DNA of 64,000 nt from an uncultured Paracoccaceae bacterium (lineage in GTDB: Bacteria; Pseudomonadota; Alphaproteobacteria; Rhodobacterales; Rhodobacteraceae): the NCBI GenBank assembly GCA_937146765.1, contig CAKZRP010000023.1, positions 28,711-92,710 of the forward strand, in the 5' to 3' direction. A program made the position numbers and the translations under genes. Below are positions 38,353 through 48,480 of the stretch, piece after piece; position 1 is the first letter of the stretch; every line of letters starts with the position of its first letter. The notes beneath the pieces are model-generated. The model had not been told where the DNA came from. It did not search any database and was given only the letters and a program-made list of their open reading frames with translations.

Positions 38353-39762
38353 TCACATGACAATTTCCTCGTTCTCCACTCGGGCCATCCGCGTGCCCGC
38401 CTTGTTGGAAGTCACCACCCCGAGAGACTTCAGTTTGCGATGGAGCGCAGAACGTTCCATTCCGACAAAGGAGGCCGTACGGCTAATATTGCCGCCAAAC
38501 CGGTTGATCTGGGTCAGAAGGTATTCGCGCTCAAAAGCCTCGCGGGCCTCACGCAGGGGCAGCGTGGCCAGGGCTCCAGCCAGGACGACCCTGCCGTCTG
38601 TCTCGACCTTTTCCTCCTCCCTCGGCAGATCCTTTGCCTGGATCGGCCCGGAGCTTTCCCCAAGGATCAGAACGCGTTCGACGAGGTTCTTCAGCTGCCG
38701 GACGTTGCCAGGCCACATCATCGTCTGCAACAAGGCAGTGGCATCTTCGCTTAGATCGCGCAGCGGCAGTCCTTGGCTCTTGTTGAAATGGGCGATGAAA
38801 TACTCCGCCAGAAGCGGTATGTCTTCGCGCCGCTCGCACAGCGAAGGCACGCAGATAGGTACCACATTGAGGCGATGGAACAGCTCCTGGCGGAACGTGC
38901 CCTCCTCAATCTCCTGCTCAAGATCCCGGTTGGTGGAGGAGATCACCCGAAGGTCGACCCGCACCTTCTCGGTGCCACCGACCCTGACAAATTGCTGATC
39001 CACCAGCACCCGCAGAATCTTGGACTGGGTGCCCTGAGGCATGTCTGCCACTTCGTCGAAGAAGATGATGCCGCCGTCCGCCTGTTCCAACAAACCAGGT
39101 TCGACACCGCGGTCACTGCTCTCGCGACCAAACAGCACATCCTCCATTCGCTCCGGTTCGATACTGGCACAGTTCACGGTAACAAATGGAGCGGAAGAGC
39201 GGTTGGAGTTGGCGTGGATATAGCGGGCTGCCACCTCCTTGCCACTGCCGGCCGGCCCGGTCAGCATCACCCGACCATTGGATTTGGTCACCTTGTCGAG
39301 CTGACCCATCAGGGTGCGGAAGGCCGCAGACGACCCGACCATATCCGCGGCGCCCACATCCTTGCGGCGCAGATCGGTATTCTCCCGACGCAGCCTCGAT
39401 GTCTCCATCGCGCGCCGGATCACCACCATGAGTTGGTCAATGTTGAAAGGCTTCTCGATAAAGTCATAGGCGCCTTGCTTGATCGCGGCCACCGCGATTT
39501 CCACGTTGCCATGGCCAGAGATGATCACCACTGGCACTTCCGGGTGATCACGTTTGACCGCCTTCAGGATATCGATACCGTCCATCTGACTGTCCTTGAG
39601 CCAGATATCGAGGATCAACAAGGCCGGAGTGCCTTCCGCAATCGTGGCCATGCACTCCTCGGAATTGGCGGCTTTTCGGGTGGCATAGCCCTCATCTTCG
39701 AGAATGTCCGAGATCAGTTCCCGGATGTCACGCTCGTCGTCAACAATCAGAATATCGCTCAT
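38353..39762 (-). CDS. ntrX: nitrogen assimilation response regulator NtrX
   Basis: A 469-residue sigma-54-activator-like regulator: receiver domain with phosphorylatable Asp52 (LDIWLKDS), AAA+ core with GPAGSGKEVAARYIH, and C-terminal Fis-type HTH (FGGNISRTASFVGMERSALHRKLKSLG). The L1 loop that normally reads GAFTGA is replaced: LFGRESSDRGVEPGLLEQA has no such motif, so it probably does not use sigma-54. NtrX is the partner of NtrY and in Brucella/Rhodobacter relatives responds to redox and controls nitrogen and envelope genes. Its start overlaps the ntrY stop by four bases. Confidence 0.95.
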   Translation of the reverse strand: MSDILIVDDERDIRELISDILEDEGYATRKAANSEECMATIAEGTPALLILDIWLKDSQMDGIDILKAVKRDHPEVPVVIISGHGNVEIAVAAIKQGAYDFIEKPFNIDQLMVVIRRAMETSRLRRENTDLRRKDVGAADMVGSSAAFRTLMGQLDKVTKSNGRVMLTGPAGSGKEVAARYIHANSNRSSAPFVTVNCASIEPERMEDVLFGRESSDRGVEPGLLEQADGGIIFFDEVADMPQGTQSKILRVLVDQQFVRVGGTEKVRVDLRVISSTNRDLEQEIEEGTFRQELFHRLNVVPICVPSLCERREDIPLLAEYFIAHFNKSQGLPLRDLSEDATALLQTMMWPGNVRQLKNLVERVLILGESSGPIQAKDLPREEEKVETDGRVVLAGALATLPLREAREAFEREYLLTQINRFGGNISRTASFVGMERSALHRKLKSLGVVTSNKAGTRMARVENEEIVM

Positions 39763-42029
39763 GTCAGCCCTGCTACTACAGTGTTTCGGTGAGTGCCGGC
39801 GTCCGGCAATGCGGCCGGAAGGCGGATCACCGCCATCGCCCCGTTGTGGCTCGCCCCGTCAAAGATCGGCGCGTCTTCCAGCGCCAGGGTGCCCCCATGT
39901 TCCTCGATGATCTTTTTCACGATCGGCAACCCGAGGCCAGTGCCTTCGTCCCGCGTCGTTACATAGGGCTCAAACAGCCGCGCGCGGTCCGCGGGCAACC
40001 CGATGCCATTGTCGGCAATGGTGATCTGATGCCCCAGCGCATCCACACGCAGGCCAATTCGGATCTCCGGCGCATAATCCTCGGGCGCGCCTTTTTTCTT
40101 CAGGCTTTCCGTGGCTTCGCCGGCATTCTTGATAAGGTTTGTCAGAGCCTGCCCAATCATCGTAGCATCCACATCCACCGCCAGCTCGTCGCTGGGGAGA
40201 TCCGCCACAATCTTAAGCCCCGGCTGGCCAGCTTGCTGCAGCAGCACCGCCTCGCGCACCAACTGGGTCAGGCTTTCCTCGCGCCGCACGGGTTCCGGCA
40301 TCCGCGCGAATTTGGAAAATTCATCCACGATGCGGCGCAAATCATTGGTTTGGCGCACAATCACATCGGTCATCGACTGCAGTTGATCGCTGTGCTCCTC
40401 CCCCAGCTTCGGGGCAAACTTGCGCTTTATCCGTTCCGCGCTAAGCTGAATCGGGGTGAGCGGGTTCTTGATCTCATGGGCGATCCGGCGCGCCACATCG
40501 CCCCAGGCAGCCATCCGTTGGGCACTGACCAGATCCGTCACATCGTCAAAGGCAACGACATAGCCTTCCAGCCGATCCTCACCCGAGCGGCGTGGCGACA
40601 TCCGGACCAGCAGATTTTCCAAGCGTCCCTGCCGGGTCACCTTGACCTCCGCCTGGGTCACACCCGCCGCGTTTTCGACCATCTCGTCGAACAGGGGACC
40701 AAACTCGGGAATGGCCACGGCCAACGCCAGCGATTGCTGGTCCTCGCGCCAGTCGAGCAGACGTTTGGCGGATTTGTTGACAAAGGTGATGCAGCCCTTC
40801 GCATCAAGCCCAACCACGCCGGAGGTCACCGAGGACAGAACCGAGTCAAACAGCCGACGCCGCTGTTCGATTTGCCGGGTATTTTCCAGCAAAGTGTCAC
40901 GTTGCACCTGAAGTTGCTGCGTCATCTGATTGAAAAACCTGCTGAGTTGCGCGATCTCATCGTCGCCTTTCTCCTCAGCCACTTGCACGCCCAGATTGCC
41001 CGCGCCGACACGCTGAGCAGCCACGGTCAACCGTCCCACAGGGCGCGAGAGGCGTTCGGCAAACCACATGCCAAGCCACATGGCAGCGAGGATCAGGATG
41101 ACCGCAAAGCCGAGGTAGAGCAGACCAAACTCGAACAGCACCCGCCCGCGTTCGCTTTCGAGTTGTTGATAGAGATGCGCGGTTTCTTGGGTGTCGTCGA
41201 GCAGGTTCAGGAGTTCGCCATCGACATCCCGGCTGACGTAAAGGTAGCGGTCGACAAAAGCATTGAGCCGAACCAAGGCGCGGAACTCGCTGTTGTCCCA
41301 ATCTTGTACGATGTGAAACCCGTCAGCTTCTGCCGCTTCGATGTCTTCAATCTCCGGCATTTCGAAATCGAATTCGTAGGACCGCTCGCCCCGGGTCTGG
41401 ATGCTTCCGGTCCCGTCAATCACATAGGCTTCCTGCAACCCTCGCTGGATCTGCAATTGCCCCTGCGCAAGAAACTGCCGCAACTCACCGTCACTCATGA
41501 AAAAATTTGCCGACCGGCTACGGTCAAGAAAGCGGGCGAGCCGAATGGCGTCCTGTTCCAGATCGAGGCGCTGCTGTTTCTGATAGGCTTCCGCCGCCTT
41601 CACCGAATTGCCGATGGCGTCACGCACCCGCTCGGAGAACCAGCCCTCAAGCCCGAGGTTCACCGACAGGACCGCAAAGACGGCCACGGTAACCGTAGGC
41701 ACGAGGGCGAGAAAGGCAAAGGCGCCGATCAATCGCAGGTGCAGACGCGATCCGGCAGATTTTTCGCGTCGCGCGGCCACCAGTCGGCCGATCTGGCTCA
41801 GCACCAGGGCGGTGATCGCCAGCACATAGACAAGGTCGGCAAGCAGAATCAAACGTAGTTCAGGAGAGCTGGCGCCCTGCCCAAATGGACCAATCACCAG
41901 AAAGGTCAGCAGCGCCATCGCGGGGCCCAGGATCACCAGCCCAAGGGTGGTGATATTGCGCGCCCGACGCGATTTTCGCCAGCTATCCAAGGCCGAAAGC
42001 CACAGATACGCCGAGCGGATATGTGACAT
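39759..42029 (-). CDS. ntrY: sensor histidine kinase NtrY
   Basis: A 756-residue membrane kinase. About four N-terminal helices (residues 30-130) are followed by a periplasmic/extracytoplasmic region, a transmembrane helix near 300, HAMP (WLGMWFAERLSRPVGRL), PAS (SVLSSVTSGVVGLDAKG), HisKA with the His of [16 protein letters not shown] and HATPase_c (LTNLIKNAGEATES, DNGIGLP, EGTGLGLPIVKKI). It phosphorylates NtrX. The start is ATG 42029; a GTG at 42038 is an alternative with a G-rich upstream. A promoter may lie in the 107-bp gap after ntrC. Confidence 0.95.
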   Translation of the reverse strand: MSHIRSAYLWLSALDSWRKSRRARNITTLGLVILGPAMALLTFLVIGPFGQGASSPELRLILLADLVYVLAITALVLSQIGRLVAARREKSAGSRLHLRLIGAFAFLALVPTVTVAVFAVLSVNLGLEGWFSERVRDAIGNSVKAAEAYQKQQRLDLEQDAIRLARFLDRSRSANFFMSDGELRQFLAQGQLQIQRGLQEAYVIDGTGSIQTRGERSYEFDFEMPEIEDIEAAEADGFHIVQDWDNSEFRALVRLNAFVDRYLYVSRDVDGELLNLLDDTQETAHLYQQLESERGRVLFEFGLLYLGFAVILILAAMWLGMWFAERLSRPVGRLTVAAQRVGAGNLGVQVAEEKGDDEIAQLSRFFNQMTQQLQVQRDTLLENTRQIEQRRRLFDSVLSSVTSGVVGLDAKGCITFVNKSAKRLLDWREDQQSLALAVAIPEFGPLFDEMVENAAGVTQAEVKVTRQGRLENLLVRMSPRRSGEDRLEGYVVAFDDVTDLVSAQRMAAWGDVARRIAHEIKNPLTPIQLSAERIKRKFAPKLGEEHSDQLQSMTDVIVRQTNDLRRIVDEFSKFARMPEPVRREESLTQLVREAVLLQQAGQPGLKIVADLPSDELAVDVDATMIGQALTNLIKNAGEATESLKKKGAPEDYAPEIRIGLRVDALGHQITIADNGIGLPADRARLFEPYVTTRDEGTGLGLPIVKKIIEEHGGTLALEDAPIFDGASHNGAMAVIRLPAALPDAGTHRNTVVAGLT

Positions 42030-42136
42030 CTGTGCCACCGCCTGCCCCCAGCTGATGTTGAGCGTTTGGCGCTCACCACATGATCTCGCGGTCCCCTATA
42101 GCCTTCTGGCGAAGAGGCCACGATTATGTGGCGATA

Positions 42137-43516
42137 TTACATCAGTTTGCGGCGGCGTGTCACCTCTATATCGAGGTCAGTGATTTTCTTGCGCAACGTA
42201 TTGCGGTTGATGCCCAGCAGATCTGCGCATTTGGCCTGATTTCCACCGGTTGCCGCGAGGGCGATTTCGATCAGCGGCGTCTCCACTTCCTTCAACAGAC
42301 GGGTATAAAGGCCCGGCGGCGGCAACATGTCGCCATGCAGATCGAAGTAGCGTTGCAAGTGGCGGGCAACCGCGTCGGAGAGTTTTTCATTACTCGCACC
42401 GCCGCCCATGACCGGCGCGACACCCGTGGTCTGCGGCCCGAGCACCGAGGCCACCTCAGCCTTACCGATCTCTTCGCTCCGAGCCGTAAGGGCAAGTCTT
42501 TTCACGATATTTTCGAGTTGCCTCACATTCCCCGGCCATGCGTAATGGCGCAAGAGATCGCGGGCATCCTCGCTCAGGATCCGGCGGGCAGCCCCTTCAC
42601 TCTCGGCGCGGGCCAGGAAGTGTTCGCTCAGAAGCGCTATGTCTTCGACCCTTTCGCGCAGAGAGGGCACCGCAAGTTCGGTACCGCAAATCCGGTAATA
42701 GAGATCCTGCCGCAGCGCGCCGCCCTCAAGCTGCTCAGCAAGATTTTGCCGACTGGTGGTCCCGATGAAGCGCGGCGCGTGATCGCCCGGCGCATCCATC
42801 ATTCGAACCAGGCGCGCTTGGGCCTCGTCCGGAAGGTCGACCAGCTCGTCCACCAACAGGGTGCCGCCCTTGACCTGGCCAAGCAGTCGCGCGGGCCCTT
42901 CCAGTTCGATCAGCGCCCCTGCATCCGCAACCACGAAGGGCAAGGTTCGGCGGTCGGAAAAATCGTGAATGGCCCGTGCGATCAGAGACTTGCCGGTTCC
43001 ACTTTCACCGGTGATCAGCAGCGGAATATCGGTGTTCATCACCCGGGCAATCAACCTGTAGAGGGACTGCATCACCTCCGTACGCCCGATCAGCGGCAGT
43101 TCATCCGGCCGCTCCTCCACCACTTCGATCCGCCCGGAAACCTGCGCAGTGCGCTTCTCCGACAGCGCCTTTGCGGTGCGCTTCATCAGTTCCGGCAGGT
43201 CGAAGGGTTTGGGCAGGTAGTCATAGGCATCCGCCTCGGCCGCCTTGATCGCGGTCATGATGGTGTTCTGTGCCGAGATCACAATCACTGGCAGGCCCGG
43301 ACGGTCCTGGGCGATCTTTGGCAACATCTCAAGCCCGTTCCCATCCGGCATCATCACGTCCGAGATCACCACATCACCCTTGCCCTCTGCCACCCAGCGC
43401 ATCAGCGTCGTCAGAGAGGAGGTCGCATGGACCTTGCACCCGGCGCGCGTCAGCGCCTGGGTCAGTACCGTGCGGATCGTGCGGTCGTCGTCAGCAACAA
43501 GAACGGTGCCGTCCAT
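42137..43516 (-). CDS. ntrC: nitrogen regulator NtrC (GAFTGA-less)
   Basis: A 459-residue response regulator. Receiver domain with Asp53 ([11 protein letters not shown]), AAA+ domain with [15 protein letters not shown], and C-terminal Fis HTH ([25 protein letters not shown]). The GAFTGA loop is missing: [20 protein letters not shown] runs straight through, and the AAA+ domain is shorter than in enterobacteria. The same absence is known in Rhodobacter capsulatus NtrC, which activates sigma-70 promoters. It follows ntrB by 18 bp, so it is probably co-transcribed with it. Confidence 0.95.
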   Translation of the reverse strand: MDGTVLVADDDRTIRTVLTQALTRAGCKVHATSSLTTLMRWVAEGKGDVVISDVMMPDGNGLEMLPKIAQDRPGLPVIVISAQNTIMTAIKAAEADAYDYLPKPFDLPELMKRTAKALSEKRTAQVSGRIEVVEERPDELPLIGRTEVMQSLYRLIARVMNTDIPLLITGESGTGKSLIARAIHDFSDRRTLPFVVADAGALIELEGPARLLGQVKGGTLLVDELVDLPDEAQARLVRMMDAPGDHAPRFIGTTSRQNLAEQLEGGALRQDLYYRICGTELAVPSLRERVEDIALLSEHFLARAESEGAARRILSEDARDLLRHYAWPGNVRQLENIVKRLALTARSEEIGKAEVASVLGPQTTGVAPVMGGGASNEKLSDAVARHLQRYFDLHGDMLPPPGLYTRLLKEVETPLIEIALAATGGNQAKCADLLGINRNTLRKKITDLDIEVTRRRKLM

Positions 43517-43534
43517 GTCTTTGTGCTCCTTAGA

Positions 43535-44623
43535 TTATTTCCGGTCGCGCGGGACACGCGAGAGGGAGAGGCGAAAGATGGTATTGCCCGGTTCGGACCG
43601 AACCGAGATCCAGCCATTGTGATCGGCGATGATCTTGCTCACCAATGCGAGGCCAAGGCCGGTGCCATTCTCGCGCCCCGAGACAAAGGGCTCGAAAATG
43701 TCGTCGCGGATGTGCTCCGGCAGGCCGGGACCGTCGTCGATGATCTCGATCTGCAACGGCAGCAACTTTCCCTGCCCGTCGCTGCGCCGTAGGCGGAAGG
43801 AATGCTCGTAGAAGGTTCGGATGGTGATGGTGCCCGCATTCTTGCCCGCTGCCTCGGAGGCGTTCTTCAACAGGTTCAGCACCACCTGCAACAACTGGTC
43901 CGGATCCCCCCAGGCAAGGGGCAGAGAGGGGTCGTACTTCTCGATGATCTTCATATGAGCGCCAAAACCAAGGAGCGCGGAACGCCGCGCCCGGTCCAGC
44001 ACATCATGCAGGTTCACGGGTCGGAAATCCGGCTCCGAGAGGTTTCCGAACTGCTCGACCTGCTCCAGAAGCTTCACGATGCGTCGGCTCTCGCTGACGA
44101 TAAGGTCCGTGAGTTCAAGATCATCTGGGCTGAGGTTCATGCTCAAGAGCTGCGCTGCACCGGTGATTCCGGCCAGAGGGTTCTTGATCTCATGCGCCAA
44201 CATTTCCGCCATCCCGATGGCCGACTGCGCAGCGGATTTGGCAGAATGGTTCTGGGTCATCCGCCCGGCCAGTTCGCGCGGCGACAACATGAGCAGCATG
44301 AAGCCTTCGTGTCCGAGCAGAGGCGCGATCTGAACGGCGCATTGCAGCGGCGCACGCTCCCGCGATCCGACATCGACATCATTGACAAAAAGCGGCGTGC
44401 CCTGGATTCGCGCCTTGTCAAAGGCCGCCTCGATTGCCGTTTCGATCGCGACCTTGTGCCAGATCGGCGTGCCGATCAGGGACTTGCGCGAAGAATTGAT
44501 GAAGCCTTCTGCAGCCGAGTTCACATCGGCGATCCTGTTCTCCGGATCGACCAGAAAGGCCGGGACCGGCAAGGAGGCCCAGATCGCGCAATCGATCGAA
44601 TGGGGAACGGTGGACGGGCTCAT
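43535..44623 (-). CDS. ntrB: nitrogen regulation sensor kinase NtrB
   Basis: A 362-residue soluble histidine kinase. A PAS domain ([19 protein letters not shown]) is followed by HisKA with His144 in [12 protein letters not shown] and HATPase_c with [25 protein letters not shown] and [14 protein letters not shown]. It senses the nitrogen state through PII and phosphorylates NtrC. Its ATG overlaps the dusB stop by four bases, so it is expressed from the dusB promoter, as in other Rhodobacterales nifR3-ntrB-ntrC operons. Confidence 0.95.
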   Translation of the reverse strand: MSPSTVPHSIDCAIWASLPVPAFLVDPENRIADVNSAAEGFINSSRKSLIGTPIWHKVAIETAIEAAFDKARIQGTPLFVNDVDVGSRERAPLQCAVQIAPLLGHEGFMLLMLSPRELAGRMTQNHSAKSAAQSAIGMAEMLAHEIKNPLAGITGAAQLLSMNLSPDDLELTDLIVSESRRIVKLLEQVEQFGNLSEPDFRPVNLHDVLDRARRSALLGFGAHMKIIEKYDPSLPLAWGDPDQLLQVVLNLLKNASEAAGKNAGTITIRTFYEHSFRLRRSDGQGKLLPLQIEIIDDGPGLPEHIRDDIFEPFVSGRENGTGLGLALVSKIIADHNGWISVRSEPGNTIFRLSLSRVPRDRK

Positions 44624-45606
44624 GCCGCACTCTCCTCGGGATAGGTGGCGATGGCCAAGGGCAGCAAGCGCAGCACCTCGGCGGCGCTCTTCGCGGTCAG
44701 AACCTCCCGGCGCAAGGCCGCGGGGGTCTCTACAACATCCATGTACCAGCCGAGATGCTTGCGCGCGACCCGCAAGCCGAGATCTGCACCGTAGAAGGCC
44801 AGCATTGCATCGTAATGCCTTGAAATCATTTCGACCAGTTGGTCCATTTCAGGGATCTCCGGTCGGGCCGCACCCCACAGCTCGTGCGCCACTTCGGCCA
44901 AGAGCCACGGCTTGCCTTGGGCGCCACGTCCGATCATCACCCCATCAGCACCGGAAGAAATCATCGCCGCCCGAGCGTCCTCCGCGGTACAGATATCGCC
45001 ATTGGCCAGCAAGGGTACAGAAATCGCACGCCGCACATCGCTGATTGCCGCCCAATCGGCGCTGCCTTTGTAGAACTGGCACCGGGTGCGACCATGGATC
45101 GTCACCATCTGCACTCCGGCCGATTCCGCCCGTCGCGCCACATCGGCGGCATTGAGGCAGGAGTCGTCCCAGCCCAGCCGCGTCTTCAGCGTCACCGGAA
45201 CATCCACCGCCTCCACCACCGCCTCGATCAACGACAACGCGTGATCGGGGGTCTTGAGCAAGGCCGAACCTGAATACCCGTTCGTCACCTTCTTGGCCGG
45301 ACATCCCATATTGATGTCAATGATCCGGGCCCCGCGATCGGCCACTTGCCGTGCGGCTTCGGCCATCCAATAAGCGTCGCGACCGGCCAGCTGGACCGCA
45401 GTGTTCTCCACATCCGCACTCAGTTCTGCCTTTTCGCGCGCGCCGGGCTTGGCCTGTACCATCTCCTGGCTTGCCACCATCTCGCTCACCACAAGGCCCG
45501 CCCCGAAGGAGCGCACAAGGTCGCGATAGGGGCGATCGGTGATGCCAGCCATGGGAGCCAGCGCCACAGGCGGGTCGAGGTGTGTGAGTCCGACTGAGAA
45601 GGACAA
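44620..45606 (-). CDS. dusB: tRNA dihydrouridine synthase DusB (NifR3)
   Basis: A 328-residue FMN-dependent TIM barrel. [31 protein letters not shown] starts the barrel; the catalytic cysteine is in [36 protein letters not shown] and [16 protein letters not shown] complete the phosphate site. DusB reduces uridines in tRNA D loops. The start is a TTG (MSFSVGL) with AAGGA nine bases upstream, an unusual start codon but a strong ribosome-binding site. It heads the dusB-ntrB-ntrC operon and is divergent from ispDF. Confidence 0.93.
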   Translation of the reverse strand: MSFSVGLTHLDPPVALAPMAGITDRPYRDLVRSFGAGLVVSEMVASQEMVQAKPGAREKAELSADVENTAVQLAGRDAYWMAEAARQVADRGARIIDINMGCPAKKVTNGYSGSALLKTPDHALSLIEAVVEAVDVPVTLKTRLGWDDSCLNAADVARRAESAGVQMVTIHGRTRCQFYKGSADWAAISDVRRAISVPLLANGDICTAEDARAAMISSGADGVMIGRGAQGKPWLLAEVAHELWGAARPEIPEMDQLVEMISRHYDAMLAFYGADLGLRVARKHLGWYMDVVETPAALRREVLTAKSAAEVLRLLPLAIATYPEESAA

Positions 45607-45798
45607 GTGCTTAATCCTTGTGCATATGAGTGTTTATTAGCTTGAAAAAGCCCTATGCTCCATTCCAACACGCCATTCCAGCCCAGCTTGACGGCGCACA
45701 TGCCTAATTTTTAATCACATCCACCCGGGCCGTTGCCTCATCTGCCATCGCGCCGTAAACACGCCGCAGGTTTGCAAGGCAAAGGACCGTCACGGGAA
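45607..45798. promoter_or_regulatory. dusB/ispDF divergent intergenic region
   Basis: 192 bp, the right half A/T-rich (CACATGCCTAATTTTTAATCAC at about 45700). It must carry both promoters; no clear operator is seen. Confidence 0.4.
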
Positions 45799-46947
45799 AT
45801 GACTATCGCTGTATTGATCGTCGCCGCCGGCAGGGGCACGCGCGCCGGCGGTGGGCTTGCCAAACAATGGCGCCCGCTGGCGGGAAAGACAGTCATCGCC
45901 CACACGATTGACGCTTTTCTTGCACAGAATCTCACACAGATCTGTGTGGTTCGAGATCCGGAGTGCCCAGTGGCGGCAAAGATCCTCGGCGCCTATCCAG
46001 GGCTCCTCCTGGCCAAGGGGGGTCCGGATCGCTCCACTTCGGTGCGCAATGGACTGGTTGAGCTACGGGACCACGGCGTCTCACGCGTTCTCATCCACGA
46101 CGCCGCCCGTCCCTGCGTGAGTGCCGAACTGATCCACGCGGTTCTTGAAGCCCTTGATCACGCGCCGGCCGCCGCGCCAGGTCTTGCGGTCAGTGATGCG
46201 CTTTGGACCGGAGTGGACGGGTTTGTCACCGGCACCCAGGACCGCAGCCATCTCTTTGCTGCCCAGACCCCGCAAGCCTTTCACTTTGACGCAATCCTGA
46301 ATGCACATGTTGCCCTTCAGGGCTGCGCCGCCGACGATGTTGAGGTCGCCCGCAAAGCCGGCTTGCCCGTGCGGATCACGCCCGGTGACAGCAACAACAT
46401 CAAGATCACACAGCCTGCGGATTTCACCCGCGCCGAAGACATATTGAGGAACAGCATGACTTCCCTCCCGGATATCAGATTGGGAAATGGCTACGACGTC
46501 CACCGTTTCGGCCCCGGAGATCACGTGGTGCTCTGCGGGGTGCGCGTGCCGCATGACCGCTGCCTGCAAGGCCATTCCGACGCGGATGTGGGCATGCACG
46601 CGGTCACTGATGCACTTTATGGTGCCATGGCAGAAGGCGATATCGGCCGCCATTTCCCCCCCAGTGACCCGCAGTGGAAGGGCGCTAATTCCGCAATCTT
46701 CCTGCGCCACGCCGTTGCTCTGGCCCGCTCCAAGGGGTTCCAGATCGGAAACATAGACTGCACGCTGGTCTGCGAACATCCAAAGGTCGGCCCCCATGCC
46801 GAAGCCATGCGCGACGCGATGGCAGCCATCATGACCCTCGACCGGGATCGGATCTCGATCAAGGCAACCACATCGGAGCGGCTTGGCTTTACCGGGCGCG
46901 GCGAAGGGATTGCGGCGCTTGCCACCGCAACGCTGGTGCGCGCATGA
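45799..46947 (+). CDS. ispDF: bifunctional IspD/IspF enzyme of isoprenoid synthesis
   Basis: A 382-residue fusion. IspD (residues 1-225) carries the nucleotidyltransferase motif VLIVAAGRGTRAGGGLAKQW and HDAARPC; IspF (from about 226, after LPDIRLGNGYDVHRFGPGDHV) has the metal-binding DxH and GHSDADVGMHAVTDALYGA. The enzyme catalyses two steps of the MEP pathway: MEP to CDP-ME, and CDP-ME 2-phosphate to ME-cPP. The fusion is normal for alphaproteobacteria. Start ATG 45799. Its stop overlaps the pgpA start. Confidence 0.96.
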   Translation: MTIAVLIVAAGRGTRAGGGLAKQWRPLAGKTVIAHTIDAFLAQNLTQICVVRDPECPVAAKILGAYPGLLLAKGGPDRSTSVRNGLVELRDHGVSRVLIHDAARPCVSAELIHAVLEALDHAPAAAPGLAVSDALWTGVDGFVTGTQDRSHLFAAQTPQAFHFDAILNAHVALQGCAADDVEVARKAGLPVRITPGDSNNIKITQPADFTRAEDILRNSMTSLPDIRLGNGYDVHRFGPGDHVVLCGVRVPHDRCLQGHSDADVGMHAVTDALYGAMAEGDIGRHFPPSDPQWKGANSAIFLRHAVALARSKGFQIGNIDCTLVCEHPKVGPHAEAMRDAMAAIMTLDRDRISIKATTSERLGFTGRGEGIAALATATLVRA

Positions 46948-47441
46948 CACTTGCACAATTCCTCGGAACCTGTTGCGGCACCGGGTATTTACGCCCGGCT
47001 CCCGGCACCTGGGGCTCGCTTCTGGCGTTGCCGGTAACCTATGGCTTGCACAGCCTCGGCGGCTTTCCCTTGCTCGCAGTCTGCACCATTGCCGCGATCC
47101 TTGCGGGCCTCTGGGCGGCGACAGAGATGACCCGCGGCCAGGAGGACCTCGACCCTTCCGAGTTTGTGCTCGACGAGCTGGCCGGGCAAATGCTGGCCTA
47201 TTGGGCGCTCTCGCTGCCGGCCTGGATGCACGGTCTCGACATCACCGCCCTCTGGCCCGGTTGGGTGGCAGGATTCGTGCTGTTCCGTCTCTTCGACATC
47301 TGGAAACCCGGTCCCGTCGGCTGGGCGGACCGCAAGAAGGGGCCGTTCGGGGTGATGATGGATGATGTCATCGCTGGCGTCATGGCGGCCCTTGGGATTG
47401 TTCTGTTCGCCGGCCTTGCGCATGGGGTTCTGGGGTTATGA
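46944..47441 (+). CDS. pgpA: phosphatidylglycerophosphatase A
   Basis: A 165-residue membrane protein with four helices and the PgpA motif GTGYLRPAPGTWGSLLALPV plus DPSEFVLDELAGQM (the acidic catalytic site) and WADRKKGPFGVMMDDVIAG. It dephosphorylates phosphatidylglycerophosphate to make phosphatidylglycerol. Overlaps ispDF by four bases and cinA by four bases, so the three genes are translationally coupled. Confidence 0.93.
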   Translation: MTLAQFLGTCCGTGYLRPAPGTWGSLLALPVTYGLHSLGGFPLLAVCTIAAILAGLWAATEMTRGQEDLDPSEFVLDELAGQMLAYWALSLPAWMHGLDITALWPGWVAGFVLFRLFDIWKPGPVGWADRKKGPFGVMMDDVIAGVMAALGIVLFAGLAHGVLGL

Positions 47442-47923
47442 TATTAAACATCAATGACTTGCTTGATCTTGCTAAATCTAGGAGCGTAACCATCGCCACC
47501 GCAGAAAGCTGCACTGGCGGCATGATCGCCGCCGCGCTCACCGATGTTCCGGGCTCATCCGCTGTCGTGGACCGGGGGTATGTCACCTATTCCAATGCCG
47601 CCAAGATGCAGATGCTTGGCGTGCAGGCAACGACCCTGGAGGCCCACGGTGCCGTCAGTGAGGAAGTCGCCCGCGAAATGGCCGATGGCGCCTTGTTGAA
47701 CGCAGGCACCATGCTCGCAGTCTCGGTGACCGGCATCGCCGGCCCCGGTGGGTCGGAGTTCAAACCCGAAGGACGAGTCTGCTTTGGCCTTGCACAAAGG
47801 GGGCACGAAACGCGCACCGAACAGGTGGATTTTGGCGCCCTGGGCCGCGACGCTGTGCGCCGCGAGAGCCGCGACCATGCGCTGGGGATGCTCTGGCAGG
47901 CACTGGGCGGTGAGAGGGGCTGA
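47438..47923 (+). CDS. CinA C-terminal domain protein, nicotinamide-nucleotide amidohydrolase (PncC)
   Basis: A 161-residue single-domain CinA/PncC. The signature is TAESCTGGMIAAALTDVPGSSAVVDRGYVTYSNAAK and VTGIAGPGGS. It deamidates nicotinamide mononucleotide to nicotinic acid mononucleotide, a pyridine-nucleotide salvage step. The N-terminal molybdopterin-like domain found in long CinA proteins is absent, as in most Proteobacteria. Last gene of the ispDF-pgpA-pncC run. Confidence 0.92.
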   Translation: MILNINDLLDLAKSRSVTIATAESCTGGMIAAALTDVPGSSAVVDRGYVTYSNAAKMQMLGVQATTLEAHGAVSEEVAREMADGALLNAGTMLAVSVTGIAGPGGSEFKPEGRVCFGLAQRGHETRTEQVDFGALGRDAVRRESRDHALGMLWQALGGERG

Positions 47924-47958
47924 AACCCACCAAATCGCCTTGTTAGAGCCTGATACCC

Positions 47959-48405
47959 TCAGCCATAGAGCTCGGCTGCGCGTCGTTCAAAGGCGCGCAC
48001 GATGCGTTGCATCGCCTCGTTGAAGACCACACCGATGATCCCCTGCAGCACCGCGTTCTTGAACTCGAAGTCCACGAAGAAGGTCACATCGCAGCCGCCA
48101 TCGCCACGGTCCGCAAAAGCCCAGTTGGACTTCATGTAGCGGAAGGGGCCGTCCAGATATTCGGTGTCGATCTTCTTCACCTCAGGATGCAGCACCACCC
48201 GGCTGCCAAAGCGCTCGCGAAACACCTTGAAGGAAATCACCAGATCCGCTTCCATCACCTCGGAGGCGCCCTGTGGCATCCGGCTGCGGATCCGCGCGCC
48301 AGCACACCAGGGCAAGAACTGCGGGTAAAGCGCCACATCCGCAACCAGATCGTACATCTGCTGGGCGGAATAGGGCATGGGACGGGTTTCCGAATGGGTC
48401 GGCAT
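47959..48405 (-). CDS. COQ10/RatA-type START-domain protein
   Basis: A 148-residue SRPBCC protein with MYDLVADVALYPQFLPWCAGARI at the N-terminus and the long C-terminal helix VFNEAMQRIVRAFERRAAELYG. Mitochondrial COQ10 binds coenzyme Q; the Escherichia homologue RatA is linked to ribosome assembly. In alphaproteobacteria a ubiquinone-related role is generally assumed. It is convergent with the cinA-type gene and divergent from hpt. Confidence 0.85.
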   Translation of the reverse strand: MPTHSETRPMPYSAQQMYDLVADVALYPQFLPWCAGARIRSRMPQGASEVMEADLVISFKVFRERFGSRVVLHPEVKKIDTEYLDGPFRYMKSNWAFADRGDGGCDVTFFVDFEFKNAVLQGIIGVVFNEAMQRIVRAFERRAAELYG

Positions 48406-48480
48406 CAGCGGATCACTTCGTCTTCTGTACAGGTGGCGCGTGGTGTCCTATGAACGCGCTGGAATTTCAAGGGGGCAAGC

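Noticed and set aside
39789..41858. 689-codon open frame opposite ntrY
   Set aside because: Antisense shadow of a conserved kinase gene; no start or family signal.
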